Of a DNA stretch of 64,000 bases, positions 46,126 to 58,800 are shown one piece after another. The position numbers were made by a program, and so were the translations under genes. Where the stretch lies: NCBI RefSeq assembly GCF_002994745.2, contig NC_037093.1:34490884-34554883 (forward strand). Reading direction: 5' to 3'. The stretch is from Rosa chinensis (taxonomy: Eukaryota > Streptophyta > Magnoliopsida > Rosales > Rosaceae). Under the pieces are notes generated by a model. It was not told the origin of the DNA. It did no database searches and saw nothing but the letters and a program-made list of their open reading frames with translations. Every line of letters begins with the position of its first letter. Position 1 is the stretch's first letter.

Positions 46126-47925
46126 CACGTAAATAATATATATATACACACACACACGTAGTCATTCACGGATGAATGACCACTAATACCAACTATGATT
46201 CACACGTATTAAAACCAAGAAATTCATTTTATACTTAAATTCATTTTTTTACCTATGAGCCGTAGCCCTATGAACCGTAGTCGATCAAGCTCATATTATT
46301 TCAAAGAAATCTTTATTTTTGAAAACGATTTATAATTATCAATCAATTCCGACAATTAAATAACTCGGTTCGTAAATGAACCACGTGAGATTTACTCACC
46401 TCAAATCCAGCTGCGTCTTCTTAACAGCACAAAATCACAATCACAACCGTCCTCCCAAAATGAATCCGTGAATCACCTAAGTACAATACAATCTTAACTT
46501 AGTACACGAATCAAAAACGATTATATTTTGAACTCCCATTTTCCCTAAAATTACAAAAGTAATGCCGATTGAAGCGAAACTTCATCCGACACCACCCGAT
46601 GTCTCCAGAATACTTATACGATCAACATATCAAAACTACAAGTCGATCAGACTTCCGAATCCTCACGGATAGAAAACCGATTGAACCGAAAATCCTAAAA
46701 CTTGGAAAATTCATAACTTTCTCACACGATTTTCAAAAATTACAAACTATATATCGAAATGCTCGTATCGATGAGTATATCACAATGAGGAGTAGAAACT
46801 GCCCCAGAGGTGGCCGGAAGTAGCCAGAAACCACCGCCACAGACAGCGACAGCGCCACCGTGAATGGTGGTGAAACCTATATGCATCTCTTCTTCTCAAC
46901 ATGGTGAACAACTTTCATAACTAGCTCAAGGTCAGAAAACAACGGGAAGAGATCGGAAATTACCTTGCTAGCTTCGGTTTGGCCAGAAAATTTGTAGAAA
47001 CCGGTGACAACTCCGACGAATGTGAAAACGTCCACCACTCGGCCCGATCCTTCGTAAAGCTTGTTCAGCAGCTCAAGGCGAGTTCAACAAGCCAAGAATC
47101 TCAAAGATTGGTAGCCGGAAACTCGAGATATTGGCATTGACTCGATTTTGGACCCAAATCGGGTCGAGCTTCCCGTCGTTGCTACAGGCCGTGCTGCGGC
47201 AAAAGGTTGCCACTGGCAGCTGCGCAAGGTCGAGGCGATCCTCACCCAAGAAATTTCACGTCCAACTGTGGCTGGAGCAGGAAGAAATCACCTGTGGAAG
47301 GAATTGGGCGATTTCCTATCAGAGGAGAGAGAAGAGAGCTCAGACTTCTATTTTCGGAAATTTAGGATTTTTCTGAAAAATTCCCCAAAATATCTATTTA
47401 TTCAAAAATGAAACTTCTGCCGAATGCCATAACTTCTTCATACGAACTCCGATTTTTGAGTTCCGTATGTCCACGAATTCGTATCGACGCGCTCTACAAC
47501 TTTTGTGAAGGAAGTTTCCATAGAATCTTAACGTATAAAGAGTCAACCTTCGCACCCCCCTAAAACCATACTTTTCGAATAGTTAATCGTTCGAAAGAGT
47601 TCCGCTCCATTCACAATCCACGAAATCATACCAATGAACACTTTAATAATTTCAGAAGTATTTAGAAATTAATAACGAATTTTCGGGGTATTATACAACC
47701 GTTGGATCGTCGTGATTTTTCCCTAGGTTGTTCGAATTATAGAATTGATGAAACCATTAACGTTTGAACCGATTCCAATGTGAGTTCGGATTTTTGAGAA
47801 TTTCAATGACGGGTTTCGTTTGAATTCGAATTTAGTTGATATTATTTTATTTCTGACAAGAGTTTCAAATTTGAGTGTTAATCACGATCTGCCAAATTTT
47901 CAGTTGAATTCCTCCTAAGGTCTGC

Positions 47926-48722
47926 CCTACAAAGCCACTTCAGATTCCAGGGTGAAATTCGGAGCTAGTCCTGTTAGTTTCTTCTCATTTGCTTTCTCCC
48001 ATGGCCTTTATGGTTTGGCACATCTAGAAACTCTCCCTGAATCCATTACTAGTTGCTCGTAAGGCTCATTGTACTCTTAAATTTCTTAATTTTTCTTCCA
48101 GTTCTTCTAATGTGACGCAGCATAATTCTTCAAGGCCTTCTCGTTGGTGGAATCCACCGAATTTTGGAAGTTTAAAGGTGAGTACTTATGCTGCTTGGGA
48201 TAGCGTCTCTCTTTGTGGTGGTATTGCAGCTTTGTGTCGTTATTCAAATCGACATCTCTTCGCTAGTTCTACTAAACCACTGTGGGCAATTTCGGCTATT
48301 GCTGCGGAAGGTTTAGCTATTTTGGAAGATCTCTCTCTTGCTTCCTCTTTATCTCTTCAATCTATTACTGTGGAATCAGACTCGCTGCAACTATCAATGC
48401 TCTCTATAACAATTCTGTGGTAGTAGATTGGTCTGTTGCTCCTGTTGTCCAAGCTATTGTTGCTTTATCAAGGTCTTTTGTCTCAGTTAACTAGACTTGG
48501 TCCAACAGGATTACAAATTCAGTGACATATTTTTTCGCTAGCCTGCTCATAGGAAAGCGTGTCATCTGGATCGGGTTCTCAATCCCCCTTTTTCCTTATC
48601 TCAACTTTTGTTGTTTGACGCAGGTTCTGTTCCACCTTTTCTGTAAGGTCTAGATCATGGTCCTTGCTTTTCTGTAGCTTTCTTTATTTGAATGGATTGC
48701 TTATTTGCCAAAAAAAAAAAAC
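47926..48722 (+). pseudogene. LINE part 3: RNase H domain and 3' end
   Basis: The open frame 48112-48423 reads SRWWNPPNFGSLKVSTYAAW, IAALCRYSNRHLFA, AAEGLAILEDLSLA and ITVESDSLQ. This is the RNase H-like (RVT_3) domain found at the C-terminus of plant L1 ORF2. A 12-A tail at 48711-48722 marks the 3' end of the element. The frame is broken before and after. Confidence 0.88.
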
Positions 48723-48950
48723 CCAAATTTTGGCCATGAATTTAATTGTAAAACCTTAAAAGTGTTGACATGTCCATTCATACTAGTAAAATGATTAAAT
48801 ATGTAATTCTCAATGTGCTACAGGTGAACATTTAGGCTTTATTATTGAAATTAAGATAAAATAATTTAATTTCTTAATCATTAAAGACCTCCACGCCGTC
48901 GAAATTATTTTATGCTAGTGCCCATATAAGAATATAAATACATTCTATTA

Positions 48951-51900
48951 TTACTCTATTTTCTCTTCAATAAATTCACCATAGCTGTGGACACGAGAAT
49001 TCAATGGAATAATACATGGGGGCATGTAAGTTGGTGGCTCACGAATGCTAGTCTCCGGAGTGCCCCCATTTTTCACTATAAAAGCAGTGTCCATACCCCA
49101 AGTTAAGTGTCTCTCGAAATGACAATGCCAAAACCACACTCCTGCAAAGAAGGGAAAAAAAATCAGTAATGCAATCTACTATACCATCCAGGCTATATAG
49201 GTGTTGATTTTAACGTTCAACCAAAATAGATATAATAGTGAAGAACACCTAGAATTATTGTCATGCTTGGCTTTGGGTGCATGATACAACCAACCATGTG
49301 ATTTTATTTTATTTTTTAGTTTGTATCTAAACAACTAAATTCCCACCTTATGGATATACATTAATGTAAAGCAATATTAATCGAGAATACATACCAGGAT
49401 TAGTTGCTTTGAATCTGATTGCTAACCATCCTCTTTTGGGAACTCCAAAGGTAGTTACTTTAGGAGGATCTACCAAATTATACCCCTTGGGATCAGTCTC
49501 ATTGTCAAAATTTCCAAAACCATATCCAACCACATAAAAGCTATATCCATGCAAATGCATTGGATGATTGACAGAACCGTCCATCACATTAGTCCCTTGG
49601 AACACAATTTCAACCGATTCATTATAGTTCAACACTTTCACCTTTGTCCCTTGTGCTGTGTAATCATAATAGTCGGCGATAGAATCTGCTGTAAAATTAT
49701 AAAACAAAGGCGGCTGGTCTGGGAAATTTGATTCATAAGCCCCGCTTATGTTCCTGCATCACAATATTAAAACTAGCGTATTCTTAGTTACTCTATTGAA
49801 AATGCTTAAATTAACAATTTTGAATACCGATATTAATTACAATAAGTTAGCACACATCTAAAATGGAGTCAAGTACAAATGATTTTTTTTCTTACTCATT
49901 ATTATTTGAATGAGTTGTTCTTCTTTCGCATCAGCTTATATAAATGTTTATAATCATTTCTAACACATGAGTATGTTAAATATTCTTTGATGTGATAAAG
50001 AAATTTAAGAAGAATTTGATGTTCGACTTTTGTCAACTTTCATAATTGCTGTTATTTTAGGCTATATCTATATATTTAGAAGGGTGATTCTAGTTGGCCA
50101 AAAAAAAAAATAACATTAAAAAAAGGCCATAAAAAAGGAACCTGAAAAAAAAAACACAAAATTTGATTGTTTATCTATACTATTATTAATAGAAGAGGCT
50201 TTGTTAGCCAAAGTGGGGGTGAAAATACAATAAAATCCTTAGACCTTATATTAATTTTAAATAATTTTGAATAACTTATACCAAATAGCAAAATTAAAAT
50301 TCCTATAAAAAAGAAGTTAAATAATTTTCAGAAAGTTAACCACCCATGTCTGCAAGACTGCAATAACCACCTACAATTCAGATAACATCCCACTTTCTTT
50401 TTTCTCAAATTACGTTTTCTTTTCTCAATATAATAATTATAAAAAAGGACTAAATATTGTTTAGTCCTTGAGTTTTTTACCATAAAACACTTTAGTCCCT
50501 GTACTTCAAAATTTCAGACCAATAGGTCCTTGCCGTCTAAAAGTCGCAGCGAAATATCTATTATGCTCTCAGTTCTTTTTTTTTAATAAATTTATTTCAT
50601 TCTCTTTTTTTTTTTTCAAACATAAAGAAAGAAAGGAAAAAAAAATAAACAGAAAGAAAGAAAGGGAAAAAAAAATTCATTTTCCAAAAAAATAATAATA
50701 ATTAATTAATAAAAAAAAACTGAAGGCATAAAAGACATTTTGCCGTGACTTTTAGACAACAAGGACCTATTGGTCTGAAATTTTGAAGGACAGAGACTAA
50801 ACGTGTGAAATTAGAATGTCAGAGACTAAAGTGTTTTATGGTTAAAAGCTCAAAGACTAAACAATATTTAGTCCTATAAAAAATTTACACATGCAGAGCA
50901 TGTGAGCAGAAAACTAGTTGAAAGAAACAAAGTAATTAATACTACTCAAGACGTTGCCTCACATACTTGTGGGGATCACTAGTTATTAGAATACATAATA
51001 GATGTAGAGTAGTGTTCTACTCCTACTGATCAACGAGTTTGTAGTTAATTAAGGAAGAATTTAAATCAAACAGTTAAGAAAAAACTAAAGAATTCATGGT
51101 CTTCCATGTTTTTGCTTTTAGTAATTATTATCTGTTGTTTGATATAAACCCAGCTTGCACTAGTTACACATTTCTCTGTTATGACCATATGATTATCACT
51201 AATGCATTCAATACTAGAACTATTATTGAAGGATATAGTAATTAAATCTCACTTTTCTCTCACAAATGAGATGCATGAAATGTAGAGAGAAGAGGAAGAA
51301 CCTGTAGTAGGCTTCCAAGACATTTGTAGTTGGTTTTGTGTCGACCCAACTAACATTATTTAGGCTTGAAGCGATATTCTCAGTTATTTCACAGCCTGCA
51401 TGGTCACAAGGAAGTACATTCATCGACGCCGTAATATACATTCTAGTAGTGATGTCGAGTGGAACATTTACAGGGTACTCTGGAGTAGCCAAGCTTCTAA
51501 GTTGGTATGTGAAGTTGAGTGCTGCTGCTTTGTCCAAGTACATAGGAAGAGTAGATGGAAATACAGGAAATGTCTCATATGTATAGTCGCCTCTGTATTC
51601 AAGGATTGCAGTAACATTTGCATGGTCAAATCTAGTGACTGCAATGTTCTCACTTGAGTATTGTCTAATAGCCATATAATATTGGCCAAGAGACTGGTTT
51701 GCTACTAGCAAGACATCCATCGTTTGTCCAGGACTTATGACTATGTAGGCAGTGTTTATGGGTTTTATGTAGGCTCCATCTAGTCCAACCACAGTGAGAC
51801 TATGCTCTGCAACGGCAAAGAAGTGTTCTGCATTCATGTTTCCGTTGACTATACGAAGAAGATATGTCTTGCCGTAATCCACTACACGACGGTACGCTGT

Positions 51901-53047
51901 TCCTGAAATTATTCAGGATTTTAAATACAAGCAGATTTCCTTTTCAAAAAAAAAAAAAAAATACTAGCAGATTTCAATTTTAGCAATATACAATATCCTT
52001 TTGAAAAAATTAATGGAGCATTAAAATCAATGAAAAAAAATAAGAAAAAGAGAAAGCATACCATTGGAGCATGCACAAAAATCTCCTGGCTGCCCATTTA
52101 AAGTGTAAGCATCTGAATGGGGTAAGTCGGTACCATTTTGTATAGACTCATCAATAAGTTCTTTTATATCTCCTGTGTACCAAGATGCTTCATATATGCA
52201 AGGATCAACACAGATAATACAAGGGTTTATTAGTACTTAATTAACATCAATGAAGTAGAATTACAGCCGAAATGGTAAATAGAATCTAGGGCATTATTAT
52301 TTTTTTTATCAAATCAAACAACTCATATACAACAACTACCTTATTATGAGTCAAAATCACGACCTCCCACTTATAAAGGGAATATTTATGTCACTAGACC
52401 AAATGATAATAGGCGGACATATTTTGTTTGATATAAAATATGTATTATTCTCATTTTTTAATTTTCATTCCACACTAGAAATCAAAATCTAATGAAATTT
52501 TATCTAATGTTGTTTAACATAATTGCTTATTTCACGAAAATTTGATGAATGTACAAAATATATATAGTTAGAATTCTTTCATAGTTTTTCAAAAACATAT
52601 TTATAAATCCAACACTGTAAGTTGTACATTGAAGTTATTCTAATCTCTTGATCATATATCCCATTGTAGATTTATACAATATTGTAGATGTTCATTAGTA
52701 TTTGTAAGTTATCCTAGTAACACAATATTAAACTGAAGATCAAAAGAAAGAGTTAGTCTCAATATTAAATAAAACGACTCATGCAGATTAATTTTTTTAT
52801 ACCAATTACAAGAACTTCGTCTTCATCAGGTTGCGGAAATGGGAATGTGGTTCCAATAGCAGGCAAGATAACAAAAGCACCATGAACAGTAGCTCTAGTC
52901 CAATCACTATGTGCATGCCACCATACAGTTCCTTCTTCTATGGACAATAATACTTCATAGGTGAAGTTTGTTCCAGGTGGGATTGGACACTGTGTGATGT
53001 AAGATGGACCATCTGACCATGGATTTCGTGGTTGCTTTATCCCATGC
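48951..53047 (-). CDS. Laccase (multicopper oxidase), exons 2-6; exon 1 not in window
   Basis: Secreted copper oxidase that couples oxidation of phenolics (monolignols, flavonoids) to reduction of oxygen to water. Exons in coding order: 52803-53047, 52062-52187, 51302-51902, 49395-49753 and 48951-49141. Junction phases all agree and the frame runs 506 residues to TAA 48951-48953. Copper motifs: WWHAHSDW (52900-52923), HPMHLHG (49546-49566) and [12 protein letters not shown] (49092-49127, Met in the axial position). GDFCACSNG precedes the third large exon. The usual laccase is about 570 residues; the missing 60-70 (signal peptide and the HWHG motif) correspond to exon 1. No such exon lies between 53048 and the CACTA at 53628. 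No stop or frameshift is seen, so it is either an interrupted gene with a distant exon 1 or a recent 5' truncation. Confidence 0.93.
50447..50874. mobile_element. Mutator-like MITE in laccase intron
   Basis: Starts GGACTAAATATTGTTTAGTC and ends with its imperfect inverted complement, GACTAAACAATATTTAGTCC. The inverted similarity extends over 100 bp (CAGACCAATAGGTCCTTG versus CAAGGACCTATTGGTCTG). A perfect 9-bp duplication TATAAAAAA lies at 50438-50446 and 50875-50883. The 9-bp duplication and long inverted repeats suggest a MULE-derived MITE. It is non-coding. Confidence 0.92.
52270..52410 (-). repeat. SINE-like repeat in laccase intron
   Basis: On the minus strand CATTTGGTCTAGTGACATAA (A-box-like) is followed by GGGAGGTCGTGATTTTGACTC (degenerate B box). 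The A-box phrase matches the copy in the PUS3 intron at 2380. Confidence 0.45.
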
Positions 53048-53627
53048 CTGTATTGTTATAACATAGCAATTTTTTCATAAACATTGCCTCATCTAAAGAA
53101 GTCAAAAATAAGTAACTATCATAGTAGTATCCCACTTACTTCATCAAATTGAATTAAAGTTCAATTCATAAACAAAAAAGAATATATAATATCAACTTTT
53201 TCATAAACTAAAAGATAAAAATTAGTCAATATTGAAAATGGTTTGTGTAAATTTTGTCAAACATGAGATGAGATTAGCAGGATTTTCTGAAAAATTATTG
53301 GCCCAAATTCACAGAAAAAGCATGTTAAATTAGGGATCTATGCTCTGTTTCTTTCTTTTTTATTTCTTAGTTTTTTCAAAAAGGGTTCTCAAATAGTGTT
53401 GTTCTAGGATTTCTTCGTGCTAATCACTGCACCTAAGTCTTGGCCTAACTTAACCTATTTTTGTTGCTCTTTCATTAGAAGTCTCATCTAATAAAGCACC
53501 GGATGTAAGTCGGATTATGTACAAAGTTACCAATGGTATGACCGACATGCCCCGAGCAGAAGACAATCTTCCGCCAAAGTAACTAGCGAACCAAAGATAC
53601 CAAATCATAAACCAAACAAAATTTCAA
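53048..53627. other. Laccase intron 1 remnant, no exon found
   Basis: AT-rich sequence upstream of laccase exon 2. I looked on the minus strand for the conserved end of laccase exon 1 (a segment encoding VTIHWH before a GT donor) and did not find it. Confidence 0.6.
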
Positions 53628-54052
53628 CACCACGGGAAAATTGATAATTCATGACACATAATTTACGGCGTGCATTGAGTGCGTGCCGTGAAAGAGTATT
53701 ATTTACGACGAATAATAAAAACATGTTGTGAATGATACATTTTAATTAGCGTGCGTCGTATGCGCGCCATTAAACTCGCAATATTGTTTGTATTAAATAG
53801 TTTAGTGAAAACCCTAAAGCAAACTCTCTCTCTGAGCCCTCTTCCCTTTGCACTCGTTGATCTCACCTTCTGGCACCATTGCTACGCCGGCTGGCGACGG
53901 TGACGCCGACTCCTGTATTCCGCTTCTCCGCCACCCCTTTGGGGAGTGTTGGAGGGACTTCTGCTCCACCAACTCAATACAAAAGAGTCAGGTATGACGA
54001 ATCAATTTGAAATGAGATCCAAAAGGTTCAAATTGAATCTGCACCGACTCAG

Positions 54053-55855
54053 ATGGCTTCACCGGAAACCGTCAACCACCCCTCTCCGTTGAGCTATGCA
54101 AACTCGCTAATGCAGCCATTGGGACGACTATCGACTGCGATGATGGAAGATTTTGTTCTTGGTGAAGATGACTACAAAATTACTGAGGGTAAGCTTGGAC
54201 CCAATATTTCTTTTTCACAAAGAATAGAAGATAAGCTTGATTTGGATTGGTCATGTGCTGTAATTATCAAATTGATGGGTCGACCTAATACTGAGAATGC
54301 TTATGATTTTATGAAGAAAGCTTTAACCCGAAAATGGACTTTGAGGGGACCTTGGCTGCTTATTTATGTGCCCAACTCGTTTTTCATTGTTAATTTCAAC
54401 TTGTATGAAGATATGGAGTATGCTTTGTGCAATGGACCCTGGATAATTGCTGGGCAAACTCTAGTGGTACAGAAATGGCGCCCAGATTTTGACCCTGCTG
54501 AGGAGAAGATTAATTGTATGGCTATCTGGACCAGAATTAATGGGTTGCCTGTGAAATACTTCAAACAATACACAATGGAGAAGGTTGGTCAAATGCTGGG
54601 TAAGGTTGTCAAGGTTGATTAACATACCCTGGCTCAGGCAAGAGGTAAGTTCTGTCGAATTTGTGTAGAAGTAAATCTGAATGAGCCATTGAAACCCTTT
54701 GTTGAACTTGATGACAAACCTTATGGGGTTGTATATGAAGGCATATCCACCATTTGCTTCAATTGTGGTGTGTATGGGCACGTCAAAGACCATTGTCCGT
54801 ATGCGAAAGCTGCAGAATCTACTAAGCTAACTGTTAATGATGTTCCTATGGTGTCTACTCGTCCAGATACTATTGATGAATCTATTACCAAACCAACTGA
54901 TGTTGGCCTTCAAACAGCTGATGATGTGACAGTTAGTGAGGCTTCACAGAAGAATAGCTACATGGCACCTATCAATACTGAAACTGAGACGAACAAGGCC
55001 AAAATGGGTCCCTGGATGATTATGAACTACAAGAACAAAAAAGGAAACAATGCGAATCAAAGGAATTACAAAGAAAAGATTGGTACTGGATATAGATTTA
55101 CACCTCTGCAGACTTATGTCAATGAATCTGGTGAAGTCTCAAACATGACACATACTCTTACTAAACCTGGGAATGGAAATAATGATGCAACGAATGAACC
55201 AAAGATTGTGAAATTTTGGAAGTGAGTACAGGAGAAGTCTCATATGGCTCTGTCAAATGATCACAAATTGAAGAGTAAGACTACCAAGGAGGATAAGAAA
55301 TTGAAAAGCAATGCTACTATGGAAGACAACATTTCTATTTCTGCTAGGAAAGATGTTTCTAATGCTCGTCTTCCTTTGTCAGAGATTTCAAATCATAGAA
55401 GAGAGGTTAGTATTGGTGCCTCTGTTTCTAAGATAAATGGTGCTAGAAAGGGAGGTAAGTTTGCTATTTCTTCTTCTGCTAATAACCTTCTCTGTTCCCC
55501 AATCATGAAAGGAGTGTTTAAAAGTGAAACTGCAAAGATTGGGTCTGGTTTCACTCTTGAAAGTCTCAAGAGTGGGACTTTCATGTCTACTGATGCAAAT
55601 TTTGGACACTCACCACCTGAGGAAAACACTGGAAATATGGATTCTATTAGTGGATCTGATGTTCACAATATTGGTGAGAAGAATCACCAGAACCAGTTGG
55701 GTTCAAATGTAATTATGCAGGTGATTACTGTAGAAAGTGATATTTATGATAACATGGCTCTATTGAGTCAAACCAGTCATATCCTCATGGAGAGGATATG
55801 GTTGTTTCTTAAACTAGGGTTTCAACCCTCCCTTTCTCCTCGGATTAATGGATAA
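54053..55855 (+). pseudogene. LINE ORF1, DUF4283 and CCHC zinc knuckle
   Basis: One frame of 601 codons broken by two stops (TAA 54620-54622, TGA 55223-55225). The first 190 residues match the plant DUF4283 type (KKALTRKWTLRGPWLLIYV, EKINCMAIWTRINGLPVKYF). A CCHC knuckle, C-FN-C-GVYG-H-VKDH-C, follows near 54757-54798. The rest is low-complexity and polar. It would bind LINE RNA in the ribonucleoprotein. Confidence 0.9.
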
Positions 55856-55856
55856 T

Positions 55857-58800
55857 ATCTTGTTTTGGAATGCTTGAGGTGCTGGGGGTGGTGATTTCAG
55901 GTCTGCTATTGTGGACCTAGTGAAAATGAATAATGCTGATTTATTGGTGATTTGTGAACCTAGAGTGCAATTCTCTAGAGCTAAGGAACATTTATTGAAT
56001 ATTGGTTTTACTAATTATGAAATTGTGGAAGCAAATGGCTTTTTTGGTGGACTGTGGCTTCTTTGGAATAGAACCAAATTTCAAATTCACATGGTGGACT
56101 CCAATTCTCAATCTATCACTGTTAAGGTGTCTGCAAATGGAGTTTTTGATTGGCTTTTCACCGGCTTGTATGCTAGTCCTTGCTCGAGCATTAGACAAGG
56201 CCTATGGAGTTACCTCACCGCAATTTCAAAGTCTATTCAGCTTCCTTGGATAATTATAGATGATTTTAATGAACTTGTTTCTTACTCTGATAAAAATGGC
56301 CGTTCTTAAGCAGGAAAATTTGGTGGGTTAAAAACCTGGGTGCAGAATGAGGCTATGATTGACATGGGATACCAAGGTGCTGACTACACTTGGTCAAATG
56401 GAAAGGTTAAGGAAATATTGGATAGGGGTTTTTGCACTAGTGACTGGAGACTGCTATTTCCTGAAGCTAGAATTGTTCACCTTGCTAAAACCAAATCTGA
56501 TCATTGTCCTCTTCTCCTGAAACTTCAACCACAAATGCAGAATGGTAGAGTGGACCCCTCGTTTAGATTTCAAGCTATGTGGATGCAACATGAAGAGTAT
56601 AAGGAGTTTGTTACTAGTGCTTGGAATATAACACTGCTGGTAGCTTGTTGGAAAAAACTAAAGGACTGGCTACTAATTTGTCTACTTGGAATAGAGATAT
56701 TTTTGTTAATGTCTTTAGAAAAAAGAGACGGCTACTTGCTAGAATTGCTGGCATTCAGAAGCAGCTTTTCTTACATGAGAATCCCTTTATGCAAAATTTG
56801 GAAAGAGATCTCATTAAGCAATATGAACTAGTTAGAGATCAGGAAGCATTGTTATGGAAACAGAAATCCATAGATAAATGGATTCAACATGGTGACAGGA
56901 ATACCAAATTTTTCCATATTACTACAATGGTGAGAAGAAAAAGAAATAAAGTGGATGGTCTTTTTGCCGAAGATGGTACTTGGAGTGAGAACCCTGCAGT
57001 GATGAAGAATATTGCTAAATCCTTTTTTTCAAAATCTCTTTACTTTTAAAGAAGTTCTAGACCTGCGTTTTACCATTCCTAATCTCTTCTCTACTGTGGA
57101 ATTAAATAACATCAAAGAGTTAGCTGCTTCTGTTTGCTATAAGGAAATAAGGTCTGCTTTATTTTCAATCGGTGGTATGAAAGCTCCTGGGTTTGATGAG
57201 TTCCCCGCTTTATTCTTTCAAAATCATTGGGAGCTCTGCAAAGTGGAAGTTATAAAAATTGTTACTAATGCGTTTATCGAGGGTAGAATTCCTGAGGATT
57301 TAAATCATACGCTGATTATTTTGGTTCCAAAAGTTCAGGGACCTAAACATATGCATCTCTTTAGGCGAATTAGTCTTTGTTGTACAGTGTACAAGATCAT
57401 TACCAAGATTATTATTTCTAGAATCCGGCCTTTCCTAAAGAAGTGGATAAGTCCAAATCAAGTGAGTTTTGTTCCTGGTAGGCATATTTTAGACAATGTT
57501 ATGGTTACGCAGGAGATTCTTCACAAGTGCAGATATGCCAAGGGGAAAAAAGGCTTTCTGGTGTGGAAAATTGATCTGTCTAAAGCTTACGATAAGTTGA
57601 ATTGGAGCTTCATATACCAGGTTCTCTATGAACTTCAGATTCCTGATCAATTGACTAAACTTATAATGCATTGTATCACTTCTCCTAGTTTTCAAGTGAT
57701 TCTCAATGGTGATTTATCTGATAAATTTTCGGCTGGTAGGGGAGTTAGGCAAGGTGACCCCCTATCTCCTTACATATTTGTTCTCTGTATGGAAAAATTA
57801 TCGCATTTGATTCATTCTGCTACTGAGGTTGGACAATGGAAGCCAATTCAATCTTCGCAATCTGGACCTCTTGTTTCCCATCTTTTCTTTGCAGATGACA
57901 TAATTCTCTTTGCAGAAGCTTCCACTACTCAGGCCAAAATTCTCAAGAAATGCATGGACTTATTTTGCAGCCTCTCTGGACAAACGGTTAATTTTGAGAA
58001 ATCAAAAATTTATGTTTCTCCTAATGTTAGAAATAATCTTGCTAAATCCATTAGTAGAACTTGTGGATCCACTCTCACCAAGGACTTGGGTAAGTATCTT
58101 GGGATGCCCCTTCTCCATTCTAGAGTTAGGAAGCACACTTATTCTGAAATGGTCGACAAGGTTCATAGTAGGCTTGCTGGTTGGAAATGCAAAACTCTTA
58201 GTATGGCTGGTAGACTCACTTTAATTAGTTCTGTGACTGCTTCTATTCGCATTTACACTATGCAGACAGCGAAAATCCCTATTTCTACATGTGATAGTTT
58301 GGATAAATTGAACAGAGATTTTCTTTGGCGTGACTGTGATGGCAGGAAGACGGTACACTTGGTGAATTGAGATAATGTTTGTATGCCTAAAATTAGGGGT
58401 GGCTTAGGCATTAAGAAGACTGCTGAGATGAACCAAGCACTGCTAGCAAAAGTTAGTTGGAGACTTCTTCAAAAGGATGAAGGATTATGGTGTGATATAT
58501 ATAGAGCTAAGTACTTAAAGCATGATGATCTGCTAAGCAATAACTATAAACACCCTGCCAATTGTTCTGCTACTTGGCGCAGTATTTGCTCTAGAGCTGA
58601 TCTCTTAAGAAAAGGGGTTACGGGGGACAGAGGGACTGCATATTTCTGGACTGATCATTGGTCTGAATGTGGAGTTTTATCTGATCTTGCAGTTGATCCT
58701 TCTATGGTTGACCCTAGTTTGCTTGTCCAAGATTTCTGGGAGGGAAAGGATTGGGATATTATCATGCTTTTTGCTTGCTTGCCTCCTGAAATTGCTGCTA

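Larger units (their letters stand above)
44914..47695 (-). mobile_element. Nested solo-LTR-like element, 2.8 kb, with 5-bp target duplication
   Basis: Starts TGTCACACCCCGAATTTCG and ends CGAATTTTCGGGGTATTATA, imperfect inverted ends. The flanks carry a perfect CAACC duplication (44909-44913 and 47696-47700). It is the sister of the 38342-41386 element. No protein-coding domain is present. A 5-bp duplication with TG...(C/T)A ends fits a gypsy solo LTR better than a DNA transposon. Confidence 0.78.
43925..47925 (+). mobile_element. Second LTR-like insertion in the LINE, containing the 44914 element
   Basis: Flanking parts 43925-44913 and 47696-47925 are continuous once the inner element is removed. 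Near 44000 the sequence GAAAACTTCATTCATGAAAG, then GTTATAGATCACG, resembles the minus-strand start of the 38342 element (AACTTCATTCACGAAAG). This is therefore a diverged plus-orientation LTR of the same superfamily. CTCTCAGACCGGACAGAGAG near 44213 marks a leader. Outer boundaries are approximate. Confidence 0.5.

Noticed and set aside
44914..47695. A DNA transposon with terminal inverted repeats
   Set aside because: The 5-bp target duplication and TG...TA ends fit a long LTR whose ends happen to be inverted repeats; there is no transposase.
53500..53570. Laccase exon 1 just upstream of exon 2
   Set aside because: ACCAATGGTATG near 53530 superficially resembles an exon end, but on the minus strand it does not encode a laccase N-terminus or the HWH motif.
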